Below are positions 1-10,094 of a stretch of DNA of 35,355 nt, piece by piece; the stretch's first letter is position 1, and every line of letters starts with the position of its first letter. Location: NCBI GenBank assembly GCA_903917505.1, contig CAIXAY010000006.1, forward strand, positions 1 through 35,355, in the 5' to 3' direction. The notes beneath the pieces were generated by a model that ran no database searches, had not been told where the DNA came from, and saw only the letters and a list, made by a program, of their open reading frames with translations. A program made the position numbers and the translations under genes. Source of the stretch: an uncultured beta proteobacterium. Lineage in GTDB: Bacteria > Pseudomonadota > Gammaproteobacteria > Burkholderiales > Rhodocyclaceae.

Positions 1-1413
1 CCGACCAACCACCTCGACCTCGACGCGCTGGTCTGGCTCGAATCCTGGCTCAAGCGCTACGAGGGAACGATGGTGGTGATCAGCCACGACCGCGAGTTCC
101 TCGACGCGGTCACCGCGGTGACCCTGCATATCGACGCCGGAAAACTGACGCGCTACGGCGGCAACTACAGCACCTTCGAGGACATGCGCGCGCAGCAGCT
201 CGAGTTGCAACAGAACGCCTACGTCAAGCAGCAGGACAAGATCGCCCACCTGACCAAATTCATCACCCGCTTCAAGGCCAAGGCCACCAAGGCCAAGCAG
301 GCGCAGAGCCGGGTCAAGGCGCTCGAGCGCATGGAGCGCCTGGCGCCGGTGCTGGCGTCCGCCGATTTCACTTTCGAATTCAAGGAGCCGGCCAACCTTC
401 CCAATCCGATGCTGGCCATGGTGGACGCCTCCTTCGGCTATCCGCCGCCCGAGGATGCACCGGCCGGAACGCCGCCGACGGTGATCGTGCGCGACATCAG
501 CAAATCGGTCCTCGCCGGCCAGCGCATCGGCATCCTCGGCGCCAACGGCCAGGGCAAATCGACGCTGGTCAAGACCATCGCGCGCGTTCTCGCGCCGACT
601 GCCGGCATCGTCACCGAAGGCAAGGGGCTCAACGTCGGCTACTTCGCGCAGCAGGAACTCGACGTGCTGCGGCCGCTCGACAACCCGCTCGAACACATGG
701 TGCGCATGGCCAAGCAGGGCTTGCCGGCCGGGCAGAGCGGGCGTGAACAAGACTTGCGCACTTTCCTCGGCACCTTCAATTTTTCCGGCGACATGGTCAA
801 GCAGGCGGTCGGGACGATGAGCGGCGGCGAGAAAGCGCGCCTCGTGCTGTGCATGATCGTCTGGCAGCGGCCCAACCTGCTGCTGCTCGACGAACCGACC
901 AACCACCTCGATCTCGCGACGCGCGAAGCGCTGGCCATGGCGCTCAACGAATTCGAAGGCACGGTGATGCTGGTCAGCCACGACCGCTCGCTCTTGCGCT
1001 CGGTGTGCGACGAGTTCTGGCTGGTCTCGCGCGGTGGCATCGAACCCTTCGACGGCGACCTCGACGACTACCAGCGCTACCTGCTCGATGAAGCGAAGCG
1101 CGCGCGCGAAGAACTCAAGGCCTCGCTCAAGGACGCCAAGGAAATCGTCACCCAGGCGCCGCCGCCGGTGCCAGCGAGCAAACAGCTCAGCGCCCGCGTC
1201 AAGACCCTGAAGCGCGACCTGGGCAAGCTCGAACAATTGATGCTCGGGCTGCAGGCGCGCAAGCAGGCGCTCGAAGCGCAGCTATCAACGCCGCTGCCGG
1301 CGCAGACGATAGGCGAACTTGGTCGCGAACTGAAGCAGATCGACGACGCGCTCGCCGGACACGAGGAGCAGTGGCTGACGATTTCCGAAGAGATCGAGGC
1401 CGCCGAAGGCTAG
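1..1413 (+). CDS. yheS: ABC-F family ATPase, YheS-like (5' end outside window)
   Basis: This is the C-terminal 470 residues of a soluble twin-ABC ATPase; the reading frame is open from base 1, so the start lies upstream. The first visible motif, PTNHLDLDALVWLE, is the Walker B end of the first ABC domain. A linker rich in Lys/Gln follows (FKAKATKAKQAQSR). The second ABC domain has Walker A GILGANGQGKST (nt 529-564), signature SGGEK (from nt 820) and Walker B LLLLDEPTNHLD. A charged C-terminal tail probably forms a coiled coil. ABC-F proteins act on ribosomes rather than in transport. The linker and signature resemble E. coli YheS more than Uup or EttA, as I recall those sequences. No transmembrane segments are seen. 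Confidence 0.93.
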   Translation, partial: PTNHLDLDALVWLESWLKRYEGTMVVISHDREFLDAVTAVTLHIDAGKLTRYGGNYSTFEDMRAQQLELQQNAYVKQQDKIAHLTKFITRFKAKATKAKQAQSRVKALERMERLAPVLASADFTFEFKEPANLPNPMLAMVDASFGYPPPEDAPAGTPPTVIVRDISKSVLAGQRIGILGANGQGKSTLVKTIARVLAPTAGIVTEGKGLNVGYFAQQELDVLRPLDNPLEHMVRMAKQGLPAGQSGREQDLRTFLGTFNFSGDMVKQAVGTMSGGEKARLVLCMIVWQRPNLLLLDEPTNHLDLATREALAMALNEFEGTVMLVSHDRSLLRSVCDEFWLVSRGGIEPFDGDLDDYQRYLLDEAKRAREELKASLKDAKEIVTQAPPPVPASKQLSARVKTLKRDLGKLEQLMLGLQARKQALEAQLSTPLPAQTIGELGRELKQIDDALAGHEEQWLTISEEIEAAEG

Positions 1414-1442
1414 TGAAGTGCCGCTCAAGGTCCTGCGCCGTC

Positions 1443-1482
1443 ATTCCGGCGAACGCCGGAATCCAGTTGCCGCCTTGCGGCA
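1443..1482. repeat. Two adjacent hairpins, REP-like intergenic element
   Basis: A perfect 9-bp inverted repeat, ATTCCGGCG and CGCCGGAAT with a 2-nt centre, lies at 1443-1462. A second stem, TGCCGC and GCGGCA with a 3-nt loop, lies at 1468-1482. The first resembles the short dispersed 'GTCATTCC...GGAATCCAG' palindromes common in proteobacterial intergenic DNA. It sits 29 nt after the ABC-F stop codon and could also stabilise or end that transcript, although no U-run follows. I saw no second copy in the window. Confidence 0.55.
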
Positions 1483-1555
1483 CTTATCCTGCGTCGCGAA
1501 GGTCAACACCCCTAGCCGTTAGCGCTGCGGCGTTTTCCTTTCGCGGGAGCAATCG

Positions 1556-1969
1556 ATGCAACTCGTCCTGGTCGTCGGTATCGTTTTCGCCATCGCCGCG
1601 GTTCTCTTCGCCCTGCAGAACAACGTGCCTGTCGCGGTGACGCTCGCTGTCTGGCATTTCGATGGATCGCTGGCGCTGGTCTTGCTGCTCGCGCTCGGCC
1701 TCGGCGTGCTGATCACCGGCTTGCTGTCCTCGCCCGCGGTCATACGCCGGCAGTGGCTGGCCGCGCGCCTGCGCCGGCGCGTTGCCGAGCTTGAGCGCGA
1801 GGCGGCCGAGCAACTGGCGCAAAACCGCGAGCTGGCCGCGGAAATCGCACGCCTGTCGCCGGCCAGCACGGCCGAAGGCGTGTCCGCCACGGAAGAAAAA
1901 TCCTATGTCGGCATGCGCGCCCTGCTCACCGGCGAAGCGGACGCCAGGATCGACAGGGCGCATGATTGA
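1556..1969 (+). CDS. LapA-domain (DUF1049) inner-membrane protein
   Basis: This 137-residue protein has two N-terminal membrane segments (about residues 3-22 and 37-60), with the ALQNNVPV motif between them that is typical of LapA/DUF1049 proteins. A cytoplasmic, charged, probably coiled-coil tail follows from about residue 68 (rich in Arg, Glu and Ala). The family includes E. coli LapA, which works with LapB in controlling lipopolysaccharide synthesis; whether this copy does so is not shown, and no lapB gene lies beside it in the window. A GGGAG ribosome-binding sequence precedes the ATG by 7 nt. It is probably transcribed alone or with the cupin gene 58 nt downstream. Confidence 0.85.
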   Translation: MQLVLVVGIVFAIAAVLFALQNNVPVAVTLAVWHFDGSLALVLLLALGLGVLITGLLSSPAVIRRQWLAARLRRRVAELEREAAEQLAQNRELAAEIARLSPASTAEGVSATEEKSYVGMRALLTGEADARIDRAHD

Positions 1970-2027
1970 TTAAGGGCGGCAAAGGCGGCACACTCTGCTT
2001 CCTTTCCACTCCTACCGAGGAATCATC

Positions 2028-2411
2028 ATGAGCAGTTTTACCCAGGTTGTTCTTTACACCGATGGCGACGGCCGCGCCAAGTTCCGCGAAACGACTATCG
2101 AGCTTGGCGAGGGCACGCCGGCGGCGCGCCTGTCGGCGATTCTGCCGGCGACCGGCATGCAATTCCGCGAGAGTCCGGTCGGCTTTCGCAGCCAACAGCA
2201 CTGCACCGGCGCGCCGCAATGGCTGTTCATCCTCAGCGGCGTGATGGAGATCGGCCTGGCCGACGGAAGTTCGCGCGTGTTTGCCGCCGGCGAAAGTTTT
2301 TATTCCGCCGACACCCTGCCCGAAGGCGCGACCTTCGACCCGGCGATCCACGGTCACTGGAGCCGGCAAGTCGGCAACGCACCGCTCGCCACGCTGTTCG
2401 TCAAGGTTTAA
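2028..2411 (+). CDS. Small single-domain cupin protein
   Basis: This 127-residue protein is predicted soluble and matches a single cupin barrel. The segment WLFILSGVMEIGLADGSSRV, followed by an AAGESFYSAD strand, fits the two conserved cupin motifs. The metal-binding histidine set is incomplete: a His lies before PQWLFILSG (QQHCTGAPQW), but the usual His of motif 2 is not obvious apart from the HGHW segment near residue 107. Metal binding and substrate are therefore uncertain. A GAGGA ribosome-binding sequence lies just before the ATG. The gene lies between the LapA-domain gene and citrate synthase, and the neighbours suggest no specific role. Confidence 0.75.
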   Translation: MSSFTQVVLYTDGDGRAKFRETTIELGEGTPAARLSAILPATGMQFRESPVGFRSQQHCTGAPQWLFILSGVMEIGLADGSSRVFAAGESFYSADTLPEGATFDPAIHGHWSRQVGNAPLATLFVKV

Positions 2412-2499
2412 CTCGCGCGGGATCTGTCGGTTCGAAGCGTGAAACCGAATGCCGGATCGGCACTCCAATCACGATCAAGCCGACAGAAAGGATATCCCC

Positions 2500-3795
<1,296 letters not shown>

Positions 3796-3826
3796 GCGGG
3801 GCGCGCGCGGTCAGCGCCAGGCTTGC

Positions 3827-4156
3827 TTATCGCCTGCCGGGAACCGCCAGCCAGCCTTCAGGACAGACCGTGGTGTAAGGGTAATACATCGCGCTCGACT
3901 GGCAGTAGTACGCCGGGCCCGCGGGCGGCCCGTAAGCCTGCGCCGGGTAGGGATAGTCATAGACCGGCCGGTTGTGTGCAGCGACGATCGCCAGCCCGGT
4001 CAGCGCGCCGACAACAGCCAGACCGGCCCAAGGCCCGCCGCCGCCGTGATAATGGCCATAGCCGCCGTGACCGTGCCAGTCGCCGCCATGATCGGCGTAG
4101 GCTGGCAGGGCGACTAGCGAGAGTGCGGTAACGAGAGAAATAGCAAGATTGCGCAT
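3827..4156 (-). CDS. Small exported His/Gly/Tyr-rich protein of unknown function
   Basis: This 109-residue protein begins with a clear Sec signal peptide (MRNLAISLVTALSLVALPAYA), predicted to be cleaved before DHGG. A His/Gly/Trp-rich stretch follows (GGDWHGHGGYGHYHGGGG), which could bind metal, then one hydrophobic segment (about residues 45-62). A Pro/Tyr-rich tail ends in YYPYTTVCPEGWLAVP, with two Cys residues. Similar short Pro/Tyr-rich proteins ending in a C-P-x-G-W motif are common in Betaproteobacteria but have no known function to my knowledge. The ATG at 4156 is preceded by a strong AAAGGAGT site; an upstream in-frame extension was rejected because it would bury the signal peptide. 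It converges on gltA with a 31-nt gap. Confidence 0.8.
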   Translation of the reverse strand: MRNLAISLVTALSLVALPAYADHGGDWHGHGGYGHYHGGGGPWAGLAVVGALTGLAIVAAHNRPVYDYPYPAQAYGPPAGPAYYCQSSAMYYPYTTVCPEGWLAVPGRR

Positions 4157-4243
4157 GATGGACTCCTTTACTTCCAAGCCCTTGGCTTTTGCCTGGCCCG
4201 TGCAGGGAATAACGCCGCAGCGCCGGCTCGGGCCGACGCAGAC

Positions 4244-4260
4244 TTGTAAGGGTTTGTAAG
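4244..4260. promoter_or_regulatory. Tandem TTGTAAG direct repeat, possible response-regulator site
   Basis: Two identical 7-bp copies of TTGTAAG (4244-4250 and 4254-4260) are spaced exactly 10 bp start to start, one helical turn. Such tandem direct repeats are the usual binding architecture of OmpR/PhoB-family response regulators. The site lies about 88 bp upstream of the minus-strand exported His-rich gene and about 93 bp upstream of the SUF regulator. The orientation and distance fit the exported gene better. The regulator is unknown and the assignment is an inference from the spacing alone. Confidence 0.35.
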
Positions 4261-4313
4261 CGGCGCCGCGAAATGTGCGAACCAATCGACGCGAATGGCG
4301 TCAGATCGTAAAG

Positions 4314-4330
4314 AGTACGAACTTGGTACT
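4314..4330. promoter_or_regulatory. Inverted repeat upstream of SUF operon, candidate Rrf2 operator
   Basis: AGTAC and GTACT form a perfect 5-bp inverted repeat with a 7-bp spacer, 22 bp before the ATG of the Rrf2-family regulator. The right arm runs into ACTAAT (4328-4333), a 4/6 match to a -10 hexamer. A repressor bound here would cover the promoter, as expected for an autoregulated SUF operon. The sequence does not match the E. coli IscR type 1 consensus well, so the assignment to this regulator rests on position. Confidence 0.4.
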
Positions 4331-4352
4331 AATTCGACCTGGGGCAAGCGCA

Positions 4353-4823
4353 ATGTTGAGGATAAGCAAACTCGCGGATTACGGAACGATCATCCTGACG
4401 GCGATGGCCGGCGATCCGGAGTGGACCTTCAGCGCCGCCGAGCTCGGTGTGCGCACCGGGCTGCCGCAGCCGTCGGTGAGCAAGATCCTGAAGATCCTGC
4501 TGCGCCAGGGCATCGTCGTCTCCGTGCGCGGCGCCAACGGCGGCTACAAGCTCGCCCGTTCGCCGGCCGAGATCTCGACCGTGCAGATTCTCAATGCGCT
4601 CGACGGTCCGCTCGGGTTCACCGAATGCAGCGCCAGTCCCGGCTTGTGCAAGCGCGAGGCGCACTGCGGCACGCGTTCGCATTGGCACATGATCAACCGC
4701 GTCGTGCTGCAGGCGCTAGCACACATCACGCTGCAGCAGATGGTGGCACCGCATCCTCCCAGGCTCGAGGTCCTGCGTCCGGGGCGGCGGGGAGCGCGAG
4801 CGGCGACTGAGGTGTCGTCATGA
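4353..4823 (+). CDS. SUF operon Rrf2-family [Fe-S] transcriptional regulator
   Basis: This 156-residue DNA-binding regulator leads the SUF operon and probably senses Fe-S status. The N-terminal winged helix ([15 protein letters not shown], then [16 protein letters not shown]) and the wing [12 protein letters not shown] are typical of Rrf2 proteins. Three cysteines at 92, 99 and 105 (C-x6-C-x5-C) sit where IscR and NsrR bind their cluster. It matches the 'SUF assembly regulator' subfamily first described in Xanthomonas operons (TIGR02944, from memory). The ATG at 4353 was chosen because the conserved N-terminus starts there; an in-frame start 78 nt upstream would precede the promoter and operator candidate. 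Its TGA overlaps the sufB ATG by 4 nt. Confidence 0.88.
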   Translation: MLRISKLADYGTIILTAMAGDPEWTFSAAELGVRTGLPQPSVSKILKILLRQGIVVSVRGANGGYKLARSPAEISTVQILNALDGPLGFTECSASPGLCKREAHCGTRSHWHMINRVVLQALAHITLQQMVAPHPPRLEVLRPGRRGARAATEVSS

Positions 4824-6268
4824 GCACGACGGCGAACCGCCTGGCCGAGCTGATGGACCGTGAATATCCGCACGGTTTCGTCAGCGATGTCGCCGCCGAC
4901 ACCGTGCCGCGCGGCCTCAGCGAAGAAACCGTGCGCCTGATCTCGGCGCGCAAGAACGAGCCCGAGTTCATGCTCGAATGGCGGCTCAAGGCTTACCGGC
5001 ATTGGCTGACGATGTCCGAACCGAAGTGGTCGACGGCGCGCTATCCGGCCGTCGATTATCAGGACATCATTTACTATTCGGCGCCCCAGTCGATGCAGGA
5101 CCGGCCGCAAAGCCTGGCCGACGTCGATCCGGAACTGCTCCGCACCTACGAGAAGCTCGGCGTGCCGCTCAAGGAACGCGAGATGCTCGCTGGCGTGGCG
5201 ATCGATGCCGTTTTCGACAGCGTCTCGGTCGGCACGACCTTCAAGGACAAGCTCGGCGAACTCGGCATCATTTTCGGCTCGTTCTCCGACGCGGTGCGCG
5301 AGCACCCCGATCTCGTTCAGCAGTACCTCGGATCAGTCGTGCCTTATACCGACAATTTTTTCGCGGCGCTCAATGCGGCGGTGTTCTCGGACGGATCTTT
5401 CTGCTACATCCCGCCGGGCGTGCGCTGTCCGATGGAACTGTCGACCTATTTCCGCATCAACGCGCGCGACACCGGCCAGTTCGAGCGCACGCTGATCATC
5501 GCCGACGCCGGCGCCTACGTCAGCTATCTCGAAGGCTGCACGGCGCCGATGCGCGACGAGAACCAGCTGCACGCGGCGGTCGTCGAACTCGTCGCGCTCG
5601 ATCATGCGCGCATCAAGTATTCGACCGTGCAGAACTGGTATCCGGGCGACAAGGACGGCAAGGGCGGCATCTACAACTTCGTCACCAAGCGCGGCGAATG
5701 CCGCGGCGCCGGTTCGCATATCTCATGGACCCAGGTCGAGACCGGGTCGGCGATAACCTGGAAATATCCGAGCTGCATTCTGCGCGGCGACGACTCGATC
5801 GGCGAATTCCATTCGGTGGCGCTGACCAACAACCGCCAGCAGGCCGACACCGGCTCGAAGATGATCCACATCGGCCGCAACACGAAGAGCACCATCGTCT
5901 CCAAGGGAATCTCCGCCGGGCACGGACAGAACGCTTACCGCGGCCTGGTGAAAATCCTGAAATCGGCCGAAGGCGCGCGCAACTACAGCCAGTGCGATTC
6001 CTTGCTGCTCGGCGACCAGTGCGCGGCGCACACCTTCCCTTACATCGAGGTCAAGAACCCGACGGCACAGGTCGAACACGAAGCGTCGACCTCGCGCATC
6101 GGCGAAGACCAGCTGTTCTATTGCCAGCAGCGCGGGATTTCGGTCGAGGACGCCGTGTCGATGATCGTCAATGGCTTCTGCAAGGAAGTGTTCAAGGAAC
6201 TGCCGATGGAATTCGCCGTGGAAGCCCAAAAGCTAATGAGCGTCAGCCTCGAAGGCTCGATTGGTTAA
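4820..6268 (+). CDS. sufB: Fe-S cluster assembly scaffold protein SufB
   Basis: Scaffold subunit of the cytoplasmic SufBCD complex, on which nascent Fe-S clusters are built from SufS-derived persulfide. The 482-residue length is normal. Hallmark segments include [20 protein letters not shown], the beta-helix core with [12 protein letters not shown], and [20 protein letters not shown]. Cys392 and Cys401 in the last segment are candidates for cluster or persulfide binding. The C-terminus has the SufB/SufD-shared [13 protein letters not shown] motif. The start codon overlaps the regulator stop (ATGA), which indicates translational coupling, and sufC follows after 16 nt. Confidence 0.97.
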   Translation: MSTTANRLAELMDREYPHGFVSDVAADTVPRGLSEETVRLISARKNEPEFMLEWRLKAYRHWLTMSEPKWSTARYPAVDYQDIIYYSAPQSMQDRPQSLADVDPELLRTYEKLGVPLKEREMLAGVAIDAVFDSVSVGTTFKDKLGELGIIFGSFSDAVREHPDLVQQYLGSVVPYTDNFFAALNAAVFSDGSFCYIPPGVRCPMELSTYFRINARDTGQFERTLIIADAGAYVSYLEGCTAPMRDENQLHAAVVELVALDHARIKYSTVQNWYPGDKDGKGGIYNFVTKRGECRGAGSHISWTQVETGSAITWKYPSCILRGDDSIGEFHSVALTNNRQQADTGSKMIHIGRNTKSTIVSKGISAGHGQNAYRGLVKILKSAEGARNYSQCDSLLLGDQCAAHTFPYIEVKNPTAQVEHEASTSRIGEDQLFYCQQRGISVEDAVSMIVNGFCKEVFKELPMEFAVEAQKLMSVSLEGSIG

Positions 6269-6284
6269 CTTGAAGGAAGCAGCC

Positions 6285-7058
6285 GTGTTGGAAATCAGCA
6301 ATTTGCAAGTGAGCGTCGACGGGAAATCCATCCTGCGCGGCATCGATCTCTCGATCAAGGCCGGCGAAGTGCATGCCATCATGGGACCGAACGGCTCGGG
6401 CAAGAGCACGCTCGCGCAGGTGCTCGCCGGGCGCGATACCTTCCAAGTGACCGGCGGCACCCTCCTTTACCAGGGCGCCGATATCTTGCCGCTGGCGCCC
6501 GAGCAGCGCGCGCGCGAAGGCATCTTCCTGGCGTTCCAGTACCCGGTCGAGATTCCCGGTGTGAGCAATGTCTATCTGCTCAAGGCGGCGCTCAACAACA
6601 TCCGCGAGCACCGCGGGCTCGGTGAACTCGACGCGATAGAATTTCTCGCGCTGATCAAGCAGAAGATGAAGCAGATGGACATGAAGGAAGACCTGCTTTA
6701 CCGCGCGGTCAACGAAGGCTTTTCCGGCGGCGAGAAAAAGCGCAACGAGATTCTGCAAATGGCGGTGCTCGAACCGAAGCTCGCGATCCTCGACGAAACC
6801 GACTCGGGCCTCGACATCGATGCGCTGCAGATCGTCGCCAAGGGTATCAACGCACTGCGCAGCCCCGAGCGGTCGATGATCCTGGTGACCCATTACCAGC
6901 GCCTGCTCGACTACGTGGTGCCGGACTTCGTGCATGTGCTGGCGCAGGGAAAGATCGTCAGGAGCGGCGGGCCGGAACTCGCGCTCGAACTCGAAGCGCG
7001 CGGCTACGGCTGGCTCGAAGGCGCGCAAGCGCCGGCTCGCCCGGCGGAGAACGCATGA
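6285..7058 (+). CDS. sufC: SufC ABC-type ATPase
   Basis: Soluble ATPase of the SufBCD scaffold; its ATP cycle drives the conformational change needed for cluster assembly. The 257-residue product has Walker A GPNGSGKST (residues 34-42), the SufC-specific signature FSGGEKKRNEI, Walker B LAILDETDSGLD and the switch His in LVTHYQRLLDY. I chose the GTG at 6285, 7 nt behind an AAGGA, because family members begin with the segment LEISNLQVSV immediately after the start; TTG codons at 6261 and 6288 are less likely. Its stop overlaps the sufD start by 4 nt. Confidence 0.96.
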   Translation: MLEISNLQVSVDGKSILRGIDLSIKAGEVHAIMGPNGSGKSTLAQVLAGRDTFQVTGGTLLYQGADILPLAPEQRAREGIFLAFQYPVEIPGVSNVYLLKAALNNIREHRGLGELDAIEFLALIKQKMKQMDMKEDLLYRAVNEGFSGGEKKRNEILQMAVLEPKLAILDETDSGLDIDALQIVAKGINALRSPERSMILVTHYQRLLDYVVPDFVHVLAQGKIVRSGGPELALELEARGYGWLEGAQAPARPAENA

Positions 7059-8386
7059 ACGCGCGCGAACATACGCTCGCCGACCATGCGCGCGCGGCCG
7101 CGACCCTGCCCGGCGCCGGAGTGCCCTGGCTGGCGCGCGCCCGGCGCGCGGCGCTCGAGCGCTTCGCGGCGAGCGGCTATCCCGCTGCGCACGACGAGGA
7201 ATGGAAATACACGAGTGTCGCGGCGATCGAAAAACAGGCTTTTCGCGCGGTGTCGCGCCGCGCCGGCGACCTCGATGCGGCCGCGGCGCTGGTCGCCGGG
7301 CTGGCGCTGGCTGACGCCGGCCACTTGCTGGTGTTCGTCGACGGCCATCATTACCCCAAGCTGTCGGCGCCCGGGCGGCTGCCTGCGGGCGCACGTCTGA
7401 CCAGCCTGAACGAGCAATTCGAAACGGCGCCCGAATCGCTCGAACCGTATTTCGCCGACGACGAGCAGCAGACGATCTTCGCCGAACTCAACACCGCATT
7501 CATGGCCGACGGCGCCTACCTGCATCTTGCGCGCGGTGTCGTCGTCGAACAGCCGGTACACCTAGTGTTCATCGCCACGCAGGACGGTGCCGCGGGCGCG
7601 ACGATCTCGCCGCGCAACCTGATCGTCGCCGAAGAAGGGGCGCAGGCGACGGTGATCGAGCACTACGCCGGCACCGACGGCGCGCCCTACTTGACCAATG
7701 CGGTCACCCGGATTTTCGCCGCTGCCGGCGCCACGCTCGCGCATTACAAGCTGCAGCAGGAAGGAGCGCAGGCCTTTCATGTCGCCGGCATCCATGCGCG
7801 GCAGGCGCAGGGCAGCACGCTGAGTTCACACTCGACGAGCCTCGGCGCGCTGCTGACGCGCAACGACATCAGCACCGCTTTCGAGGCTTCCGGTTGTGCG
7901 GCGACCCTCGACGGCCTGTATCTGGTCGGCGGCCGGCAGCACGTCGACAACCATACGCGCATCGATCACGGCGCGCCGAACGGCACTAGCCACGAGTTCT
8001 ATCGCGGCGTTCTCGATGGCCGCTCGCGCGCGGTTTTCAACGGCAAGGTCGTCGTTCATCCGGGCGCGCAGAAGACCAATGCGCAGCAGGCCAACCACAA
8101 CCTGCTGCTTTCGCGCGACGCCGAAATCGACAGCAAGCCGCAGCTGGAAATCTACGCCGACGACGTGAAATGCACGCATGGCGCGACCATAGGCCAGCTC
8201 GACGACAACCAGCTCTTCTACCTGCGCGCCCGCGGCGTTCCCGAGACCATGGCGCGCAGCCTGCTGGTGCATGCCTTCGCCCACGACGTCGTCGAGCGCA
8301 TCCGCGTGGCGGCGCTGCGCACCCGCCTCGAGCAAATCCTCTTTTCACGCTTGCCGCAAGGCGAGCGCATCAAGGCCCTGGCATGA
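7055..8386 (+). CDS. sufD: Fe-S cluster assembly protein SufD
   Basis: Partner of SufB in the SufBC2D scaffold; in E. coli it is needed for iron entry. The 443-residue product has the usual N-terminal helical region with the HDEEWKYTSV motif. A right-handed beta-helix core and the conserved C-terminal segment VKCTHGATIGQLDDNQLFYL follow. His375 within it is the likely counterpart of the functionally important E. coli SufD His360. Both ends are translationally coupled: the ATG overlaps the sufC stop and the TGA overlaps the sufS start, each as ATGA. Nothing suggests degeneration. Confidence 0.95.
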   Translation: MNAREHTLADHARAAATLPGAGVPWLARARRAALERFAASGYPAAHDEEWKYTSVAAIEKQAFRAVSRRAGDLDAAAALVAGLALADAGHLLVFVDGHHYPKLSAPGRLPAGARLTSLNEQFETAPESLEPYFADDEQQTIFAELNTAFMADGAYLHLARGVVVEQPVHLVFIATQDGAAGATISPRNLIVAEEGAQATVIEHYAGTDGAPYLTNAVTRIFAAAGATLAHYKLQQEGAQAFHVAGIHARQAQGSTLSSHSTSLGALLTRNDISTAFEASGCAATLDGLYLVGGRQHVDNHTRIDHGAPNGTSHEFYRGVLDGRSRAVFNGKVVVHPGAQKTNAQQANHNLLLSRDAEIDSKPQLEIYADDVKCTHGATIGQLDDNQLFYLRARGVPETMARSLLVHAFAHDVVERIRVAALRTRLEQILFSRLPQGERIKALA

Positions 8387-9645
8387 AAATGGATACCAAT
8401 GTCGCTGTGCGCCAAGCGAGCATGGACTTCGACGCGCCAAACTGGCGCGACGATTTCCCCATCCTGTGTCAGAAGATCAACGGCGAGCCGCTGATCTATC
8501 TCGACAACGGCGCGACGACGCAGAAACCGCATGCGGTGATAGCCGCCGAAGACGCGTATTACAGCCAGCGCAACGCCAACGTCCATCGCGGCGTGCATAC
8601 GCTGAGCCAGCTCGCGACCGACGATTACGAGGCGGCGCGCGGCAAGATCGCGCGCTTCATCAACGCCGCGGGCAGCGAAGAAATCATCTACGTGCGCGGC
8701 GCGACCGAGGCCATCAACCTCGTCGCGCAAAGCTTCGCCCGCCCCCGCCTCAAGCCCGGCGACGAAATCCTGATCAGCGCGATGGAGCACCACTCGAACA
8801 TCGTGCCGTGGCAAATGGTCTGCGCGCAGACCGGCGCGCTGCTCAAGGTCGCGGACATCAACGATCGTGGCGAACTCGATCTTGAACAGTTCACGCGGCT
8901 GCTCGGCGAGCGCACGAAGCTGGTGGCCGTCACGCATCTTTCCAATGCGCTCGGCAGCATCGTCCCGGTCGAGCGGATCATCGCCCTGGCGCACGCGCAA
9001 GGTGTTCCGGTGTTGCTCGACGGCGCGCAGGCCATCGCGCACCTCGGCGTGGATGTGCGCGCGCTCGATTGCGATTTTTACGCTTTCTCCGGCCACAAGC
9101 TCTACGGCCCGACGGGGATCGGCGTGCTCTACGGCAAAGCCGCGCTGCTTGATGCGATGCCGCCCTGGCAGGGTGGCGGCGACATGATCCGCTCGGTCAC
9201 TTTCGCGAAGACCGAGTACAACGACCTGCCGTACAAGTTCGAGGCCGGTACGCCGAACATCGCTGGCGCGATCGGCCTCGGCGCGGCGCTCGATTACGTC
9301 GCGGGCATCGGCATCGCGGCCATCGCGGCGCACGAGCGCGATCTGCTCGACTACGCGACGGCGCGCGTGGCGGATATCGCCGGACTGTGCATCGTGGGCA
9401 CGGCAGCGCACAAGGCGAGCATCCTGTCCTTCACCCTCGAAGGCGTTCACCCGCACGACATCGGCACCATCCTCGACCATCGCGGCATCGCCATCCGCGC
9501 CGGCCATCACTGCGCGATGCCGGTGATGCAGCGCTTCGGCATTCCCGGCACGGCGCGCGCATCGTTTGCCCTCTATAACACGCGCGCCGATGTCGATGCG
9601 CTGGTCGCCGGGCTGCATCAGGTACAGGAGATGTTCAAGCGATGA
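8383..9645 (+). CDS. sufS: Group II cysteine desulfurase SufS
   Basis: PLP-dependent enzyme that converts cysteine to alanine and provides persulfide sulfur for the SUF scaffold. The product has 420 residues. The PLP lysine is Lys239 in FSGHKLYGPTG and the catalytic cysteine is Cys377 in RAGHHCAMP, the short-loop context of group II (SufS) rather than IscS enzymes. The ATG at 8383 overlaps the sufD stop and starts a conserved N-terminus; the frame is open further upstream but that part is the sufD coding region. Its stop overlaps the sufU start, which fits the need for a dedicated sulfur acceptor made in stoichiometric amounts. Confidence 0.96.
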   Translation: MKMDTNVAVRQASMDFDAPNWRDDFPILCQKINGEPLIYLDNGATTQKPHAVIAAEDAYYSQRNANVHRGVHTLSQLATDDYEAARGKIARFINAAGSEEIIYVRGATEAINLVAQSFARPRLKPGDEILISAMEHHSNIVPWQMVCAQTGALLKVADINDRGELDLEQFTRLLGERTKLVAVTHLSNALGSIVPVERIIALAHAQGVPVLLDGAQAIAHLGVDVRALDCDFYAFSGHKLYGPTGIGVLYGKAALLDAMPPWQGGGDMIRSVTFAKTEYNDLPYKFEAGTPNIAGAIGLGAALDYVAGIGIAAIAAHERDLLDYATARVADIAGLCIVGTAAHKASILSFTLEGVHPHDIGTILDHRGIAIRAGHHCAMPVMQRFGIPGTARASFALYNTRADVDALVAGLHQVQEMFKR

Positions 9646-10088
9646 GCGATTTGCGCGAACTTTATCAGGACGTGATCTTCGACCACTACAAGAAGCCGCG
9701 TAACTGTCACGTGCTCGACTGCGCCAACCATAGCGCCGAGGGCTACAACCCGCTGTGCGGCGACCAGTTGACGGTTTACCTCAAGGTCGAAAACGGCGTC
9801 ATTGTTGACCTGAGCTTCAAGGGCAGCGGTTGCGCGATCTCGACCGCGTCGGCCTCGCTGATGACCGAGGCGCTCAAGGGCAAGACGCTCAAGGAAGTCG
9901 AGCACCTCTTCGACAATTTCCATCAAATGATCACGACGCCGGAAAGCGGCCCGCGCCCCGATCTCGGCAAGCTCGAAGTGCTCTCCGGCGTGAGCGAGTT
10001 TCCGGCCCGGGTCAAATGCGCGACTCTGGCCTGGCATACGCTGCAGAGCGCCTTGCGCAAGCAGAACGAGCCCGTGAGCGCGGAGTAA
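9642..10088 (+). CDS. sufU: SufU sulfur-transfer (IscU-like) protein
   Basis: Small zinc protein that accepts persulfide from SufS and passes it to SufB, taking the place of SufE. The 148-residue product has the IscU-type fold. The zinc ligands are in place: Cys39 and Asp41 in YNPLCGDQL, Cys64 in GSGCAIS and Cys126 in VKCATLAW. The residues between the last two Cys match the longer SufU insertion rather than IscU. No sufE gene is present in the window, so this operon uses the SufS-SufU pair known from Firmicutes and also found in some proteobacterial operons. The ATG overlaps the sufS stop. Confidence 0.95.
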   Translation: MSDLRELYQDVIFDHYKKPRNCHVLDCANHSAEGYNPLCGDQLTVYLKVENGVIVDLSFKGSGCAISTASASLMTEALKGKTLKEVEHLFDNFHQMITTPESGPRPDLGKLEVLSGVSEFPARVKCATLAWHTLQSALRKQNEPVSAE

Positions 10089-10094
10089 GCCGCG

